The notes under the pieces: generated by a model | What the model was told of the DNA's origin: nothing | Seen by the model: the letters and a program-made list of their open reading frames with translations, nothing else | Databases searched by the model: none | Program-made: the position numbers and the translations under genes | DNA from: Halosimplex aquaticum | GTDB taxonomy: Archaea > Halobacteriota > Halobacteria > Halobacteriales > Haloarculaceae | Direction of reading: 5' to 3' | Assembly (NCBI RefSeq): GCF_028747785.1 | Contig: NZ_CP118158.1 | Coordinates: 2,604,001 to 2,668,000, forward strand | DNA length: 64,000 bases | Part shown: in pieces, positions 34,621-43,852 of the stretch | Layout: the number at the start of each line of letters is the position of its first letter | Position numbering within the stretch: the first letter of the stretch is position 1

Positions 34621-35706
34621 ATGCTGCTGGTCCTGTGCGTGGACCTCGACGACGACCTTGGACGCAAGACGGGAGTGGACACGCCCGTCGTCGGCCGCGA
34701 CGCCGTCGAGTCGGCCGCCGTCGATCTGGCGACGGCGGACCCCGAAGACAGCGACGTGAACGTCCTCTTCGAGGGGCTACACATCGCCGACCGCATCACG
34801 GACGAGTCCGTGGAGGTCGCCGCGGTGACCGGCGTCGACGGCAGCGACGTGGCCGCCAACCGCGCCGTCGGCGAGGAACTCGACGAGGTGCTGGCGGGGC
34901 TGGCGACCGGCGAGGACGTCCGCGCGATGGTCGTCACCGACGGCGCGCAGGACGAGTCGGTCCTGCCGGTCATCCGCTCGCGCGTCCCCATCGACGGGGT
35001 CCAGCGCGTCGTCGTCCGCCAGGCGCAGGACCTGGAGTCGATGTACTACACCATCAAGCAGGTGCTGGACGACCCCGAGACCCGCGGGACGCTGCTCATC
35101 CCGATGGGCATCCTCCTGCTGATCTACCCGCTGTCCATCGTCGCCGAGCGCCTCGACATGCCCGGCGCCGTGTTCGGCGTCACGTCCGCGCTGATCGGCC
35201 TCTACCTGCTCTCGCGAGGGCTCGCGCTCGGCCAGCGCCTCGACGCGTTCGTCGACCGGGTCCGCGAGGGGCTGTACGGCGGGCGCGTGTCGCTGGTGAC
35301 CTACCTCGTCGCGGGGCTGTTGCTGATCATCGGCGGGTTCACCGGCGTGCAAACGGTCACCGACCTCCAGGCGCAGGCGGACGACGCGCTCGACGTCATC
35401 GAGGTGATCGCGGCGCTGGTCTACGGGTCGCTGCGCTGGTTCGCGGCCGCGGGCGTTACGAGCAGCCTCGGGCGCGTCGTCGACGGCTACATCGACGGCG
35501 AGTTCGAGTGGCGCCACCTCAACGCCCCCGTCTACGTCCTCGCCATCGCCTTCATCCTCCACGGCGTCTGCAGCTTCGTCCTCTCGTTCGGCGACCTGTC
35601 GTACCTCGCGTTCACGCTCACCGGCGCGACCCTGCTCGGCCTCGCCAGCACCTTCGCCTTCGCGCTGGCGGAGTCGCGCCTCGGGTCTCGCGTCAATCCG
35701 ACGTGA
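34621..35706 (+). CDS. DUF373 family membrane protein
   Basis: 361 residues. The first 140 residues form a soluble alpha/beta domain (LLVLCVDLDDDLGRKTGVDTPVVGRDAV, ...MVVTDGAQDE), followed by about six membrane spans (LLIPMGILLLIYPLSIVA onward). The family is found across archaea with no known function; the N-terminal acidic motifs could bind a metal or nucleotide. ATG 34621 directly follows a GTG at 34618, and either may be used. Confidence 0.85.
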   Translation: MLLVLCVDLDDDLGRKTGVDTPVVGRDAVESAAVDLATADPEDSDVNVLFEGLHIADRITDESVEVAAVTGVDGSDVAANRAVGEELDEVLAGLATGEDVRAMVVTDGAQDESVLPVIRSRVPIDGVQRVVVRQAQDLESMYYTIKQVLDDPETRGTLLIPMGILLLIYPLSIVAERLDMPGAVFGVTSALIGLYLLSRGLALGQRLDAFVDRVREGLYGGRVSLVTYLVAGLLLIIGGFTGVQTVTDLQAQADDALDVIEVIAALVYGSLRWFAAAGVTSSLGRVVDGYIDGEFEWRHLNAPVYVLAIAFILHGVCSFVLSFGDLSYLAFTLTGATLLGLASTFAFALAESRLGSRVNPT

Positions 35707-35808
35707 GCGGCGGACCCGCGGACTCGCGGACGGACCAGCGCCGGGTTCGTCCGCCCCGGGACGGGTCGACCCGGCAACTTTTTGCGACGGCCGACCGCCG
35801 GTCGAGAC

Positions 35809-37548
35809 ATGGAATTGACAGGCCCCGACGGCGCGACGGCGGCGGTGTTCGACCCCGAGGACGCCACGCTGGCCGTCGAGCGGGACGGAACCACGGTCGT
35901 CACGCCCTCCGAACTCCCCGTCGAGAGACTCTCCCGGGAACTCCACGGCGTCGACTGGACCGGGGCCGACGTGTCCGTCGGCGACGCCACCGAGATCGAG
36001 GAGACCTACGAGATGCCGAAGGGGAAGGCTCGCGAGCGCGCCCACCGCGCCGTCGAACGCACCGTCACGTACGACCACCCCGACGCCGGCGGCGTCGTCG
36101 AGGTGCAACTGCGCGCGGCCGCCGAAGGCGTCGCCTTTCGGTACCGAGTCACCGGTGACGCGATGGAGATACACACCGGCGACGGGACCACGCTGTCGCT
36201 CCCCCGCGACACCGTCTCCTGGCTGATACCCTTCGATCACGCCCACGAGGCCAGCGCACGCCAACAGCCCATCGTCGAGACCGAGGGAGAGTACTGCCCG
36301 CCGGGACTGTTTCGGGTCGACGACCAGTGGCTGCTGTTGACGGAAGCGGGCGCCGACGGCGACTACGCCACGTCCCGACTCGTCGCCGGCGAATCGAAGA
36401 TGACGTTCGGCGTGCCGGCCGGCCATCTGAACGCCCACTTCCCGCTGGAGACGCCGTGGCGCGTCGCCGTCGTCGGCGACCTCGCGACCGTCGTCGAGTC
36501 GACGCTGGTGACCGATCTCGTCGGGGGACCGGCTGTCGACGACGAGTGGGTCGAACCCGGGCGCGTCGCGTGGTCGTGGTGGTCCGAGTCCGACAGTCCG
36601 GACGACTTCGATCGCCAGCGCGAATATATCGACTACGCCGCCGAGCGCGGCTGGGAGTACGTCCTCGTCGACGCCGGGTGGCCGCGCCGGCGCGACGAGG
36701 TTCCCGACCTGATCGAGTACGCGAACGAACGGGGCGTCGACGTGTTCCTCTGGTCGCACTGGACGGACCTGAACACCGGGAGGAAACGGGAGGAGCGCCT
36801 CGGCACCTGGGCCGACTGGGGCGCCGCCGGGATCAAGGTCGACTTCATGGACCACGACGACCAGGGTCGGATGCAGTTCTACGACGCCCTGGCCGAGGAC
36901 GCCGCCGAGTACGAACTGCTCGTCAACTTCCACGGCTCCGTGGTGCCCACCGGCCTCCAGCGCCGCTACCCGCACGTGATGACCTACGAGGGCGTCATGG
37001 GCGCCGAGTACTACAAGTGGAGCACCGTCACGCCGGAGCACAACTGCACCCTCCCGTTCACCCGCAACGTCGTCGGCCCGATGGACTACACGCCCGTGAC
37101 CTTCTCGGCCGACGCCGCACAGACCACGCCGGGCCACGAACTCGCGCTCTCGGTCGTCTTCGAGTCGCCGCTCCAGCACTTCGCCGACTCCGTCGACGAG
37201 TACGCCGCTCGACCCGAAGCGGAGGGGTTTCTCGAAACCGTGCCGGCCGCCTGGGACGAAACCCGCTTAGTCGGCGGCCACCCCGGGGTCGAGGCGACCG
37301 TCGCCCGCAGAGACGGCGACGAGTGGTTCCTCGGCACGATTACGGCCGGTCCCCAGCGCATCGTGACCGTCGACTGCGCGTTCCTCGGGTCGGGCGAGGC
37401 GGACCCGAGCGAGACGTGGACTGCCCACGTCGTTCGAGACGAAACGGGGGGCGCCCTCGCGTCCGAGGAGTGGCCGGTGACCGGGGAGGAAGCACTCGAT
37501 ATTGTGGTTCCGGAGAACGGCGGGTTCGCGGCGCGGTTTACGCAGTAA
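35809..37548 (+). CDS. Glycoside hydrolase family 97 protein (alpha-glycosidase-like)
   Basis: 579 residues. N-terminal beta-super-sandwich domain (1-240), a TIM barrel from about 245 (PGRVAWSWWSESDSPDDFDRQREYIDYA), and a short C-terminal beta domain. Possible catalytic residues: Asp in AGIKVDFMDHDDQG, the position of the nucleophile in retaining alpha-galactosidase-type members, and acidic residues in MTYEGVMGAEYYKWS. No signal peptide, so intracellular use of a small oligosaccharide is inferred. It is a stand-alone gene in a genome segment without sugar transporters. Confidence 0.85.
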   Translation: MELTGPDGATAAVFDPEDATLAVERDGTTVVTPSELPVERLSRELHGVDWTGADVSVGDATEIEETYEMPKGKARERAHRAVERTVTYDHPDAGGVVEVQLRAAAEGVAFRYRVTGDAMEIHTGDGTTLSLPRDTVSWLIPFDHAHEASARQQPIVETEGEYCPPGLFRVDDQWLLLTEAGADGDYATSRLVAGESKMTFGVPAGHLNAHFPLETPWRVAVVGDLATVVESTLVTDLVGGPAVDDEWVEPGRVAWSWWSESDSPDDFDRQREYIDYAAERGWEYVLVDAGWPRRRDEVPDLIEYANERGVDVFLWSHWTDLNTGRKREERLGTWADWGAAGIKVDFMDHDDQGRMQFYDALAEDAAEYELLVNFHGSVVPTGLQRRYPHVMTYEGVMGAEYYKWSTVTPEHNCTLPFTRNVVGPMDYTPVTFSADAAQTTPGHELALSVVFESPLQHFADSVDEYAARPEAEGFLETVPAAWDETRLVGGHPGVEATVARRDGDEWFLGTITAGPQRIVTVDCAFLGSGEADPSETWTAHVVRDETGGALASEEWPVTGEEALDIVVPENGGFAARFTQ

Positions 37549-37555
37549 AGCCCCC

Positions 37556-37660
37556 GCCGTCCGCATCCTGCTGGCCGACCGCGAGAACGCCCTCGTCTAC
37601 GAGAACGATGGCGATATTTCCACCGCCGTCGCAGATATTGCCGCGGAGATCCCACGATAG
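37556..37660 (+). pseudogene. Possible C-terminal gene remnant
   Basis: Right after the GH97 stop, another frame reads VRILLADRENALVYENDG and on to TAVADIAAEIPR before a TAG at 37658-37660. It has protein-like composition and codon use but no start or N-terminal part; further upstream it runs into GH97 in a different frame. It may be the tail of a gene removed when GH97 arrived, or simple chance. Confidence 0.3.
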
Positions 37661-37758
37661 CGGAGTTTCGCCGCCCCGAGATGGACACAGTTATTCGGGG
37701 AGAGGGACAACGCCACTGCACCAGCCATGCGTCACGCACACACGAAGCGGGTGATCCG

Positions 37759-38937
37759 ATGCGGGTCGTAGTGAAGTTCGGTGGCACGAGCCTCGGCAAC
37801 GGCTCGCGAGTCACGCGAGCGGCCGACTCCATCGCCCAAGCGATCGAGAACGGCCACGAGGTCGCCGTCGTCGCCAGCGCGATGGGGTCGACGACCGACG
37901 ACCTGCTCGACGACATCGACTACGAGGCCCAGGACGAGGACCGCGCCGAGATCGTCAGCATGGGCGAGCGCACCTCCGTCCGGATGCTCAAGGGGGCGCT
38001 GGCCGCCCGCGGCATCGACGCCGAGTTCTTCGAGCCCGGCAGCGAGGGGTGGCCGATCATCACCGACGAGTACGGCGAGGTCGACGTCGACGAGACGACC
38101 AAGCGCGCCAGCGCGCTGGGGGGCCAGCTGGGCGACGTCGTGCCCGTCATCACCGGGTTCCTCGCCGAGGACCACCAGGGTAACGTCACCACCCTCGGCC
38201 GCGGCGGCTCCGACACCACAGCCGTCATGCTCGGCAAGTTCATGGACGCCGACGAGGTCGTCATCGTCACCGACGTGGAAGGCGTCATGACCGGCGACCC
38301 CCGCGTCGTCGAGGGCGCCCGCAACGTCGGCGAGATCACCGTCGACGAGCTTCGCTCGCTGTCGTTCCGCGGTGCCGAGGTCGTCGCGCCGTCAGCGCTG
38401 TCGTACAAGGACGCTGGCCTGGGCGTCCGGGTCGTCCACTACCAGCACGACGACCTGCTGACCGGCGGCACCTCCATCGAGGGCGAGTTCCAGAACCTCA
38501 TCGACCTCCAGGAGGACCAACTCGCCTGCATGACCGTCGCCGGCCGCGCCATCCGCAACAGTCCGGGCATCCTGGGCGAACTCGCGACCGCGCTCGGCGA
38601 GGAGGGGATCAACATCGAGGCCAACTCCTCGGGGATGGACTCGATCACCTTCTACGTGAACGTCGAGGACGCCGAGGACGCCGAGGCGCTGCTGCACGAC
38701 CGCGTCGTCGAGGAGGACGCCCTCTCCAGCGTCACCGTCGAGGACGAGATCGCCGTCGTCCGCGTCACCGGCAGCGACCTGCCCAACCAGCCGGGCATCG
38801 TCAAGCGCACCATCGACCCCCTCTCGGAGGCCCACATCCACCTCTACGACGTGATCACCTCCGCGACCTCCGTCTCCGTGTTCGTCCCCTGGGACGACCG
38901 CGAGCAGACGCTCGAACTCGTCCAGGACGTCTTCTGA
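37759..38937 (+). CDS. lysC: Aspartate kinase
   Basis: 392 residues, first step of the aspartate family (Lys/Thr/Met). MRVVVKFGGTSLGNGSRV is the kinase signature; GRGGSDTTAVMLGKFMDADEVVIVTDVEGVMTGDPR binds ATP and aspartate. Two C-terminal ACT domains (about 265-392, starting MTVAGRAIRNSPGILG and VRVTGSDLPNQPGIV) give amino-acid feedback. ATG 37759 is chosen because it starts exactly at the family N-terminus. The gene is unlinked to other lysine/threonine genes here. Confidence 0.95.
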   Translation: MRVVVKFGGTSLGNGSRVTRAADSIAQAIENGHEVAVVASAMGSTTDDLLDDIDYEAQDEDRAEIVSMGERTSVRMLKGALAARGIDAEFFEPGSEGWPIITDEYGEVDVDETTKRASALGGQLGDVVPVITGFLAEDHQGNVTTLGRGGSDTTAVMLGKFMDADEVVIVTDVEGVMTGDPRVVEGARNVGEITVDELRSLSFRGAEVVAPSALSYKDAGLGVRVVHYQHDDLLTGGTSIEGEFQNLIDLQEDQLACMTVAGRAIRNSPGILGELATALGEEGINIEANSSGMDSITFYVNVEDAEDAEALLHDRVVEEDALSSVTVEDEIAVVRVTGSDLPNQPGIVKRTIDPLSEAHIHLYDVITSATSVSVFVPWDDREQTLELVQDVF

Positions 38938-39020
38938 ACGGGCGACCGGAGTCGCTCTCTCCCTCCGCGACGAGCCGGGAATCGGCTCCCAGATCGCTTC
39001 CGCGGCCTGCCGCGTCGACC

Positions 39021-39160
39021 GTCTCGCCGTCGACCATCTCGCCGTCGACCATCTCGCCGTCGACCATCTCGCCGTCGTCCAGTCTCGCCGTCGTCCAGTC
39101 TCGCCGTCGTCCAGTCTCGCCGTCGTCCAGTCTCGCCGTCGTCCAGTCTCGCCGTCGTCC
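39021..39160. repeat. Tandem repeat with 15-bp then 16-bp units
   Basis: The 373-base gap 38938-39310 contains no credible gene. Units: (G/A)TCTCGCCGTCGACC-type, 15 bases, from 39021 to 39080 (four units, the last ending GTCC), then AGTCTCGCCGTCGTCC, 16 bases, five exact copies from 39081 to 39160. The one-base length change part-way suggests slippage after a single insertion. A unit length not divisible by three excludes coding. Confidence 0.9.
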
Positions 39161-39278
39161 AGTCCCCCCTCCGGACGAGGCCGCCGATCCGCCGCCGAGC
39201 GCGCCGTTCGATCCGGTACGGAGCGCTCCGCAACCGACCCGAACAGTCGGGATGTCACAATACCCTATATATAGCAGG

Positions 39279-39287
39279 TATTTAAGG
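39279..39287 (+). promoter_or_regulatory. TATA-like element of the transducer gene
   Basis: TATTTAAGG lies about 28 bases before ATG 39311; a self-complementary CTATATATAG sits just upstream at 39265-39274. The transcript is probably leaderless. Confidence 0.55.
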
Positions 39288-39310
39288 ATCGGTCGGGGCC
39301 ACCCACCGCC

Positions 39311-41116
39311 ATGAGCCAGCGGAGTTCGGAGACGGGTTCGGGGATCGCGCGGCTGATTCCGGCGGCGATCCGGGAGCGGTTCGTGTACAAGTTCTTCCTG
39401 TCAGTACTCGTGGTGATGGTCCTGACGGCGGGGATCGGCGCCGTGTTCTTCGGGACCACGACGGCGACGCTGACCGACCGCACGGAAGGCCAACTGGAGT
39501 CGACGGCGCAACTGCAGGCCGAAGGGCTCGACCGCTGGGTCGACGGGTTGACCCACCAGACGCGGCTCATCTCGCAGGCGCCGCCGTTCCGCGGCGGTAA
39601 CCGCTCGACCATCGACTACCACCTGTTGCAGGAACAGCGGCAGTTCAGGGACGACATCCTCGACGTGCACTACGTGCACTCCTACAGCCGGGAAGTGCTG
39701 GTGAGTACGAACGACAGCGTCGAAGGGACGAACCTCTCGGAGGCCGGGGTGCCGTGGGCGGGCGAGCGGGCCGAGACGGTCGGCCAGGTCACGAACGTCG
39801 CCTCGACCGTTTACGTGGCGAGCGAACCCTACGAGTCGCCGGCCTCCGGCGAGCGCGTGCTCGCGTTCGTCAGCGCGCCGCCGGAGAACACGGAACACCT
39901 CGTCGTCGTGGAGGCGAACCTCTCCGCGTGCGGCCGGTCGTTCGATCAACCGTCAGAGTCGGCGTACACGACGGTCCACGGTCCGGACGGCCAGCCCATC
40001 TGCGGGGACGGCGTCGACAGCGCGGCCGCGCCGTCCGGGGCGCTGGCCGCCAACAGCTCCGGGGTCACCGCCGCGGGCGAGGAACTGCTGGGCTACGCCG
40101 AGGTCGCCGGCACCGGCTGGACCGTCCTGACCCACGAGCCGAAGTCGGCCGCGTTCAGCCTCCGCAACGACATCGCGACGAGCATGGCGACGCTGGTCGC
40201 CGTCCCGCTGGTCGCGCTGGGGCTCGTCGGCGCCGTCATCGGCCGACGCGCGGGCCGCGAGCTCGACGACCTGACCGAGACGGCGTCGGCGATGCGCGAC
40301 GGCGACCTCGACGTCGAGATCCGGAGCGACCGCGCGGACGAGTTCGGCCAGCTCACCCGCGGCTTCGCCGAGATGCGCGACGCGCTCGACGAGCAGATCG
40401 CCGAGACCGAGCGGGCGCGCAAGGAGGCCGAGGTCGCGCGCGCCGAGGCCGTCGAGACGAACGAGTACCTCCGGGAGACGGCCGAGCGCTACTCGGAGGT
40501 CCTCGCGGCCTGCGCCCGCGGCGACCTCACCCGGCGGATGGACGCCGACGGCGAGAACGACGCGATGGACCAGATCGCCGCCGACTTCAACGAGATGATC
40601 CGCGAACTCGAACTGACGACGGGTCAGCTCAAGACCTTCGCCGAGGAGGTCAGCAAGGGCGGCGAGGACGTCCACACCAGCGCCGAGACGGTCAAAGACG
40701 CCAGCGAGCAGGTCGCCGAGTCGATCCAGAAGATCTCCGACGACGCCTACGAGCAGAAAGAGCGCCTGACCGCGATCGCACAGGAGATAGAGGCGGTCGC
40801 GGACGAACTCGAAGCGCTGGACGCCGAGCGCGACGACCTCGAATTCGCGGAGGCGCTCTCACACATCCGGGCCGTCTCGGACCTGGTCGAGGAGGCCGCC
40901 GGAGCCGGCGAGACGGTGATGGAGGAGAGCGAGACGGTCGCCGGCGCCGCCGAGGAGCAGGCCGCCGAACTCGCGGAGGTCTCGGCGCGCGCGCTCGAAC
41001 TGAAGCGGACGGCCCAGTACCTCGGCGAGGGCATCTCGCACTTCGAGACCGACGCCGAGCACGAGTTCGTCTTCCAGACCGGCGACGCCGTCGACGCGAC
41101 CGCCGACACGAACTGA
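39311..41116 (+). CDS. HAMP-domain transducer, MCP-like without the kinase-control tip
   Basis: 601 residues. Membrane span at about 24-48, an extracellular dCache-like sensor (50-285), a second span (about 290-312, ATLVAVPLVALGLVGAVIG), HAMP segments (313-370 and about 400-450), then a coiled-coil region to 580. Haloarchaeal Htr proteins bind CheA/CheW through a highly conserved hairpin tip near ERTNMLALNAAIEAAR. No such motif is present; the coiled coil runs through EALDAERDDLEFAEALSHI instead. Methylation-type Glu/Gln-rich helices remain. It may signal to something other than CheA, or be a decoy subunit in mixed arrays. Confidence 0.8.
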   Translation: MSQRSSETGSGIARLIPAAIRERFVYKFFLSVLVVMVLTAGIGAVFFGTTTATLTDRTEGQLESTAQLQAEGLDRWVDGLTHQTRLISQAPPFRGGNRSTIDYHLLQEQRQFRDDILDVHYVHSYSREVLVSTNDSVEGTNLSEAGVPWAGERAETVGQVTNVASTVYVASEPYESPASGERVLAFVSAPPENTEHLVVVEANLSACGRSFDQPSESAYTTVHGPDGQPICGDGVDSAAAPSGALAANSSGVTAAGEELLGYAEVAGTGWTVLTHEPKSAAFSLRNDIATSMATLVAVPLVALGLVGAVIGRRAGRELDDLTETASAMRDGDLDVEIRSDRADEFGQLTRGFAEMRDALDEQIAETERARKEAEVARAEAVETNEYLRETAERYSEVLAACARGDLTRRMDADGENDAMDQIAADFNEMIRELELTTGQLKTFAEEVSKGGEDVHTSAETVKDASEQVAESIQKISDDAYEQKERLTAIAQEIEAVADELEALDAERDDLEFAEALSHIRAVSDLVEEAAGAGETVMEESETVAGAAEEQAAELAEVSARALELKRTAQYLGEGISHFETDAEHEFVFQTGDAVDATADTN

Positions 41117-41242
41117 CGGTCCGGCGGCCGGACCGGTCGGGGAGACGAACTGACGACCCGACGGTCGGAACGTCCGGTCGGCCGGACCGCCGACCGACTC
41201 CCGCGGCGCGGCCGACTTCCGCCTCGCGCCCGTAGCGGGGCC

Positions 41243-42295
41243 ATGGAAACGGCGACTGACGGCCGCTGTGGCTACAGCCTCGAAGTCGGCCTGAGCGACG
41301 TCTCGGTCCCGGCGGGGGAGTGCGACCGGCCGGCGTGGGACGACAACGACCGCTGCGTCTGGCACGCGACCGTCGACGGGAAGAGCGCGGAGACGCTGGA
41401 GGAGTTCCGGCCGGAACCGGGCGAGTCGCTCGACGGCGCGTACCTCAGGGATGCGTCGCTCGTCGGCGTCGACTGGCTCGCCGAGGCCTCGCTCGTCGGC
41501 GCCGACTTCTCGGGCGCCGTCGTCAACGGCGCCGACCTCGGCGGCGCGGACCTCACGCTGGCGAACATGAAGGACCTCGCCGCCATCGACGCCGACTTCA
41601 CCGGGGCGACGCTCGAAGGCGCCGTCTTCACGAACGCCGACCTCCGGCGGGCGACGCTCGAACACGTCCTGACCAACGAGGCGGTGTTCACCGACGTCCA
41701 CGTCGGGGCCGGGACGCGGTTCAGCGACATTTCCGCGTACGAGCGCGAGCCGGTCAAACCGACGCTGAGCGACGACCACCCGCTGGAGGCCGCCGCGTGG
41801 ACTTACCGCCAGCTCCAGCGGATCTATCAGGACAACGCCCTGCCCGGGCTCGCCCGCGAGAGCTACACCCAGGAGAAAGACGCCCGGCGGCGGCTCGCGT
41901 GGAGCGAGGGCGACTACCTGACCGCCGCGAAGTGGGAGCTGTCCCGGTGGGTGATGCACTACGGGAGCAGCCCGTACCGCGTCCTCCTCGCAGCGCTGCT
42001 GTCGATCGTCGTCTCGGCCGCCCTGTTCCCGATCACCGGCGGCATCATGGAGATCCAGGGTGAGCGAGCGATCACCTACACCATCGAGGACCCCTCGAGC
42101 GCGCCGGTGTGGTGGATCGGCCGGGTCTTCTTCAAGAGCCTCTACTTCAGCGTCGTGACGTTCGCGACGCTCGGGTACGGCGACATCCAGCCGATCGGCG
42201 CCTGGGCGCGATTCCTCGCGGGGACGCTCTCGATCGTCGGGTCGCTGCTCTCGGCGCTGCTCGTGTTCGTCCTCGCGCGGCTCGTGACGTGGTGA
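41243..42295 (+). CDS. Pentapeptide-repeat potassium channel fusion
   Basis: 350 residues. C9, C27, C38 and H41 could form a zinc-site-like N-terminus; pentapeptide repeats (A[DN]LxG type) fill about 62-152 as a right-handed beta helix; a helical linker follows (180-240); then a two-span channel module with pore helix and selectivity filter TLGYGD at 309-314. TxGYGD is the K+-selective filter. The beta helix would lie in the cytoplasm as a regulatory or scaffold part. The stop codon abuts the stop of a CPA1 antiporter, tail-to-tail; both concern monovalent cations. Confidence 0.88.
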   Translation: METATDGRCGYSLEVGLSDVSVPAGECDRPAWDDNDRCVWHATVDGKSAETLEEFRPEPGESLDGAYLRDASLVGVDWLAEASLVGADFSGAVVNGADLGGADLTLANMKDLAAIDADFTGATLEGAVFTNADLRRATLEHVLTNEAVFTDVHVGAGTRFSDISAYEREPVKPTLSDDHPLEAAAWTYRQLQRIYQDNALPGLARESYTQEKDARRRLAWSEGDYLTAAKWELSRWVMHYGSSPYRVLLAALLSIVVSAALFPITGGIMEIQGERAITYTIEDPSSAPVWWIGRVFFKSLYFSVVTFATLGYGDIQPIGAWARFLAGTLSIVGSLLSALLVFVLARLVTW

Positions 42296-43561
42296 TCACC
42301 AGAACAGTCCGGGCGACTCCTCGTCGGGTTCCTCGCCCGAACCGGTGAGGCGGAGGGCGACGGGGAACAGCAGCCCCTGGGCGACGATGCTGACGAGTGC
42401 GACGCCGAAGACGAGTTCCACCAGCGCGGGGCGGAACGGGAGTTCGCGGGGGACGCTGAGCAGGAGCGCGATCGGGATGACGGTGTGCATGCCGCCCCAG
42501 ACGAGGACGTGCTGGAAGCGGAACGGGACGGGTTCTGCGCCCGCCACTCCGAGGACGTTCGTGACGCCGTAGACGACGACCGCGCGGACGACGAGCACCA
42601 GCGCGACGGCCAGCAGGACGGTCGGCGCGTTCCACAGCAGTCGGCGCCACGGCGCCTGGATCCCGACGAGGACGAACACCAGCGTGAACACGATGAACGC
42701 CGCGGTGTCCCACGTCCGCTCCATGAACGTGACGTTGTCGGGGTGGACGGCGCGGCCCTTCCCGTAGAGGCCGATCACGAGCCCGGCCGCGACGGTCGCG
42801 AGGACGCCGCTGACGTGGAGGTAGTGGTCGGCGAGGAGGAAGCTCCCGTAGGCGAGGACGACCGTCGTCAGCAGTTCGGCCATCCGGTCGTCGATGGCCC
42901 GGAGGACGACGAACGCGAGCGCGCCCGCCGCCAGGCCGACGAGGACCCCCCCGAAGCTGACGACGGTTATCTCGACGGCCAGGTCCACCAGGTCCGCCGG
43001 CGAGAGCAGCGTCTCGAGGTCGGCGCCGGTGGAGAAGCGCTCGGAGACGATGCCGATCATCGCGCCGAAGGTGACGACGGCGAACCCGTCGCTGAAGTGG
43101 CTCTCGACCTCGGCCAGGATCGACAGGCGCTCGGCCGCGTCGGCCTCCCGGAACAGCGCGACGATGGCGACCGGGTCGACCGGGTAGATGACGACCGCGA
43201 ACAGCAGCGTCACGACGAGCGGGAGGCCGAACGCGTAGCTGCCGAGCACGCCGAGCAGGATCACCGCGACCGGGAGGCCCACGATGGGGAGCAAGACGCC
43301 GACCGGGAGCACGCGCACGAACGCCTCGGACTTCGTCTCCTGTGACCCCTGGAACAGGACCGTCGGGACCAGGACCATCAGGATGAGGTCGGAGGAGAGC
43401 CGGAAGTCCGGGTCCAGACCCGTGACCGAGAGGGCGACGCCGACGACGACGAGCAACACCGGGTAGACCGCCTCGCTGGTGCGCGCGGCGACGACGCGGA
43501 CGACGGCCGCGACGCTCAACACGAGGAGGATGCCGCCCAGGAGCGTGAAGATGCCGGCCAT
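42296..43561 (-). CDS. CPA1-type cation:proton antiporter
   Basis: 421 residues with about 12 membrane spans. The ion-binding motif VDPVAIVALFREADAAERL holds the transport Asp in the CPA1 arrangement (YPVDPVA); ESHFSDGFAVV follows, as in NhaP-like Na+/H+ exchangers. It exports Na+ or K+ using the proton gradient, useful in a salt-in halophile. The acidic C-terminus is short. It is tail-to-tail with the potassium channel and divergent from tryptophanase. Confidence 0.9.
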   Translation of the reverse strand: MAGIFTLLGGILLVLSVAAVVRVVAARTSEAVYPVLLVVVGVALSVTGLDPDFRLSSDLILMVLVPTVLFQGSQETKSEAFVRVLPVGVLLPIVGLPVAVILLGVLGSYAFGLPLVVTLLFAVVIYPVDPVAIVALFREADAAERLSILAEVESHFSDGFAVVTFGAMIGIVSERFSTGADLETLLSPADLVDLAVEITVVSFGGVLVGLAAGALAFVVLRAIDDRMAELLTTVVLAYGSFLLADHYLHVSGVLATVAAGLVIGLYGKGRAVHPDNVTFMERTWDTAAFIVFTLVFVLVGIQAPWRRLLWNAPTVLLAVALVLVVRAVVVYGVTNVLGVAGAEPVPFRFQHVLVWGGMHTVIPIALLLSVPRELPFRPALVELVFGVALVSIVAQGLLFPVALRLTGSGEEPDEESPGLFW

Positions 43562-43714
43562 GCGTGTGGAACCTACCGCTCGCCGCCCCTACTGTCCGGT
43601 CTCCCCGACGTTCGGGGGAGTTTCGAGTCGCCGCCCGGGAGTCGCGAGTACGGATCGTCGTTCGGGCCGCAGCGACCTGAATCCTCGGCCGGACCCGCGA
43701 CGGCCCGTCGCGAT

Positions 43715-43748
43715 GGTCTCGGCGCGACGCGTTCGTCGCGCCGAGACC
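43715..43748. promoter_or_regulatory. Perfect 15-bp hairpin/palindrome in the antiporter-tryptophanase gap
   Basis: GGTCTCGGCGCGACG (43715-43729) and CGTCGCGCCGAGACC (43734-43748) are exact inverted arms around the 4-base CGTT. It lies about 105 bases before the tryptophanase ATG, in the shared upstream region of two divergent genes, so an operator is more likely than a terminator; no T-run follows. Confidence 0.55.
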
Positions 43749-43852
43749 CGGCGGCGACCAGTGGACGGTCGTGCCCATCGCTCGCCGGATGGCGCCACCG
43801 ATGAGCGCACCTGTCACGTTCGAAATAAGTCCGTGCCGCCCGGAGGTCGGGC

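Noticed and set aside
37681..37758. Earlier ATG start for aspartate kinase
   Set aside because: The extra 26 residues have no similarity to the family and would include the AT-rich promoter-like stretch.
38844..39233. Minus-strand frames full of DDGETGRRRDWTT repeats
   Set aside because: Pure translation of the 15/16-bp tandem repeat; the 16-bp unit makes the reading frame rotate.
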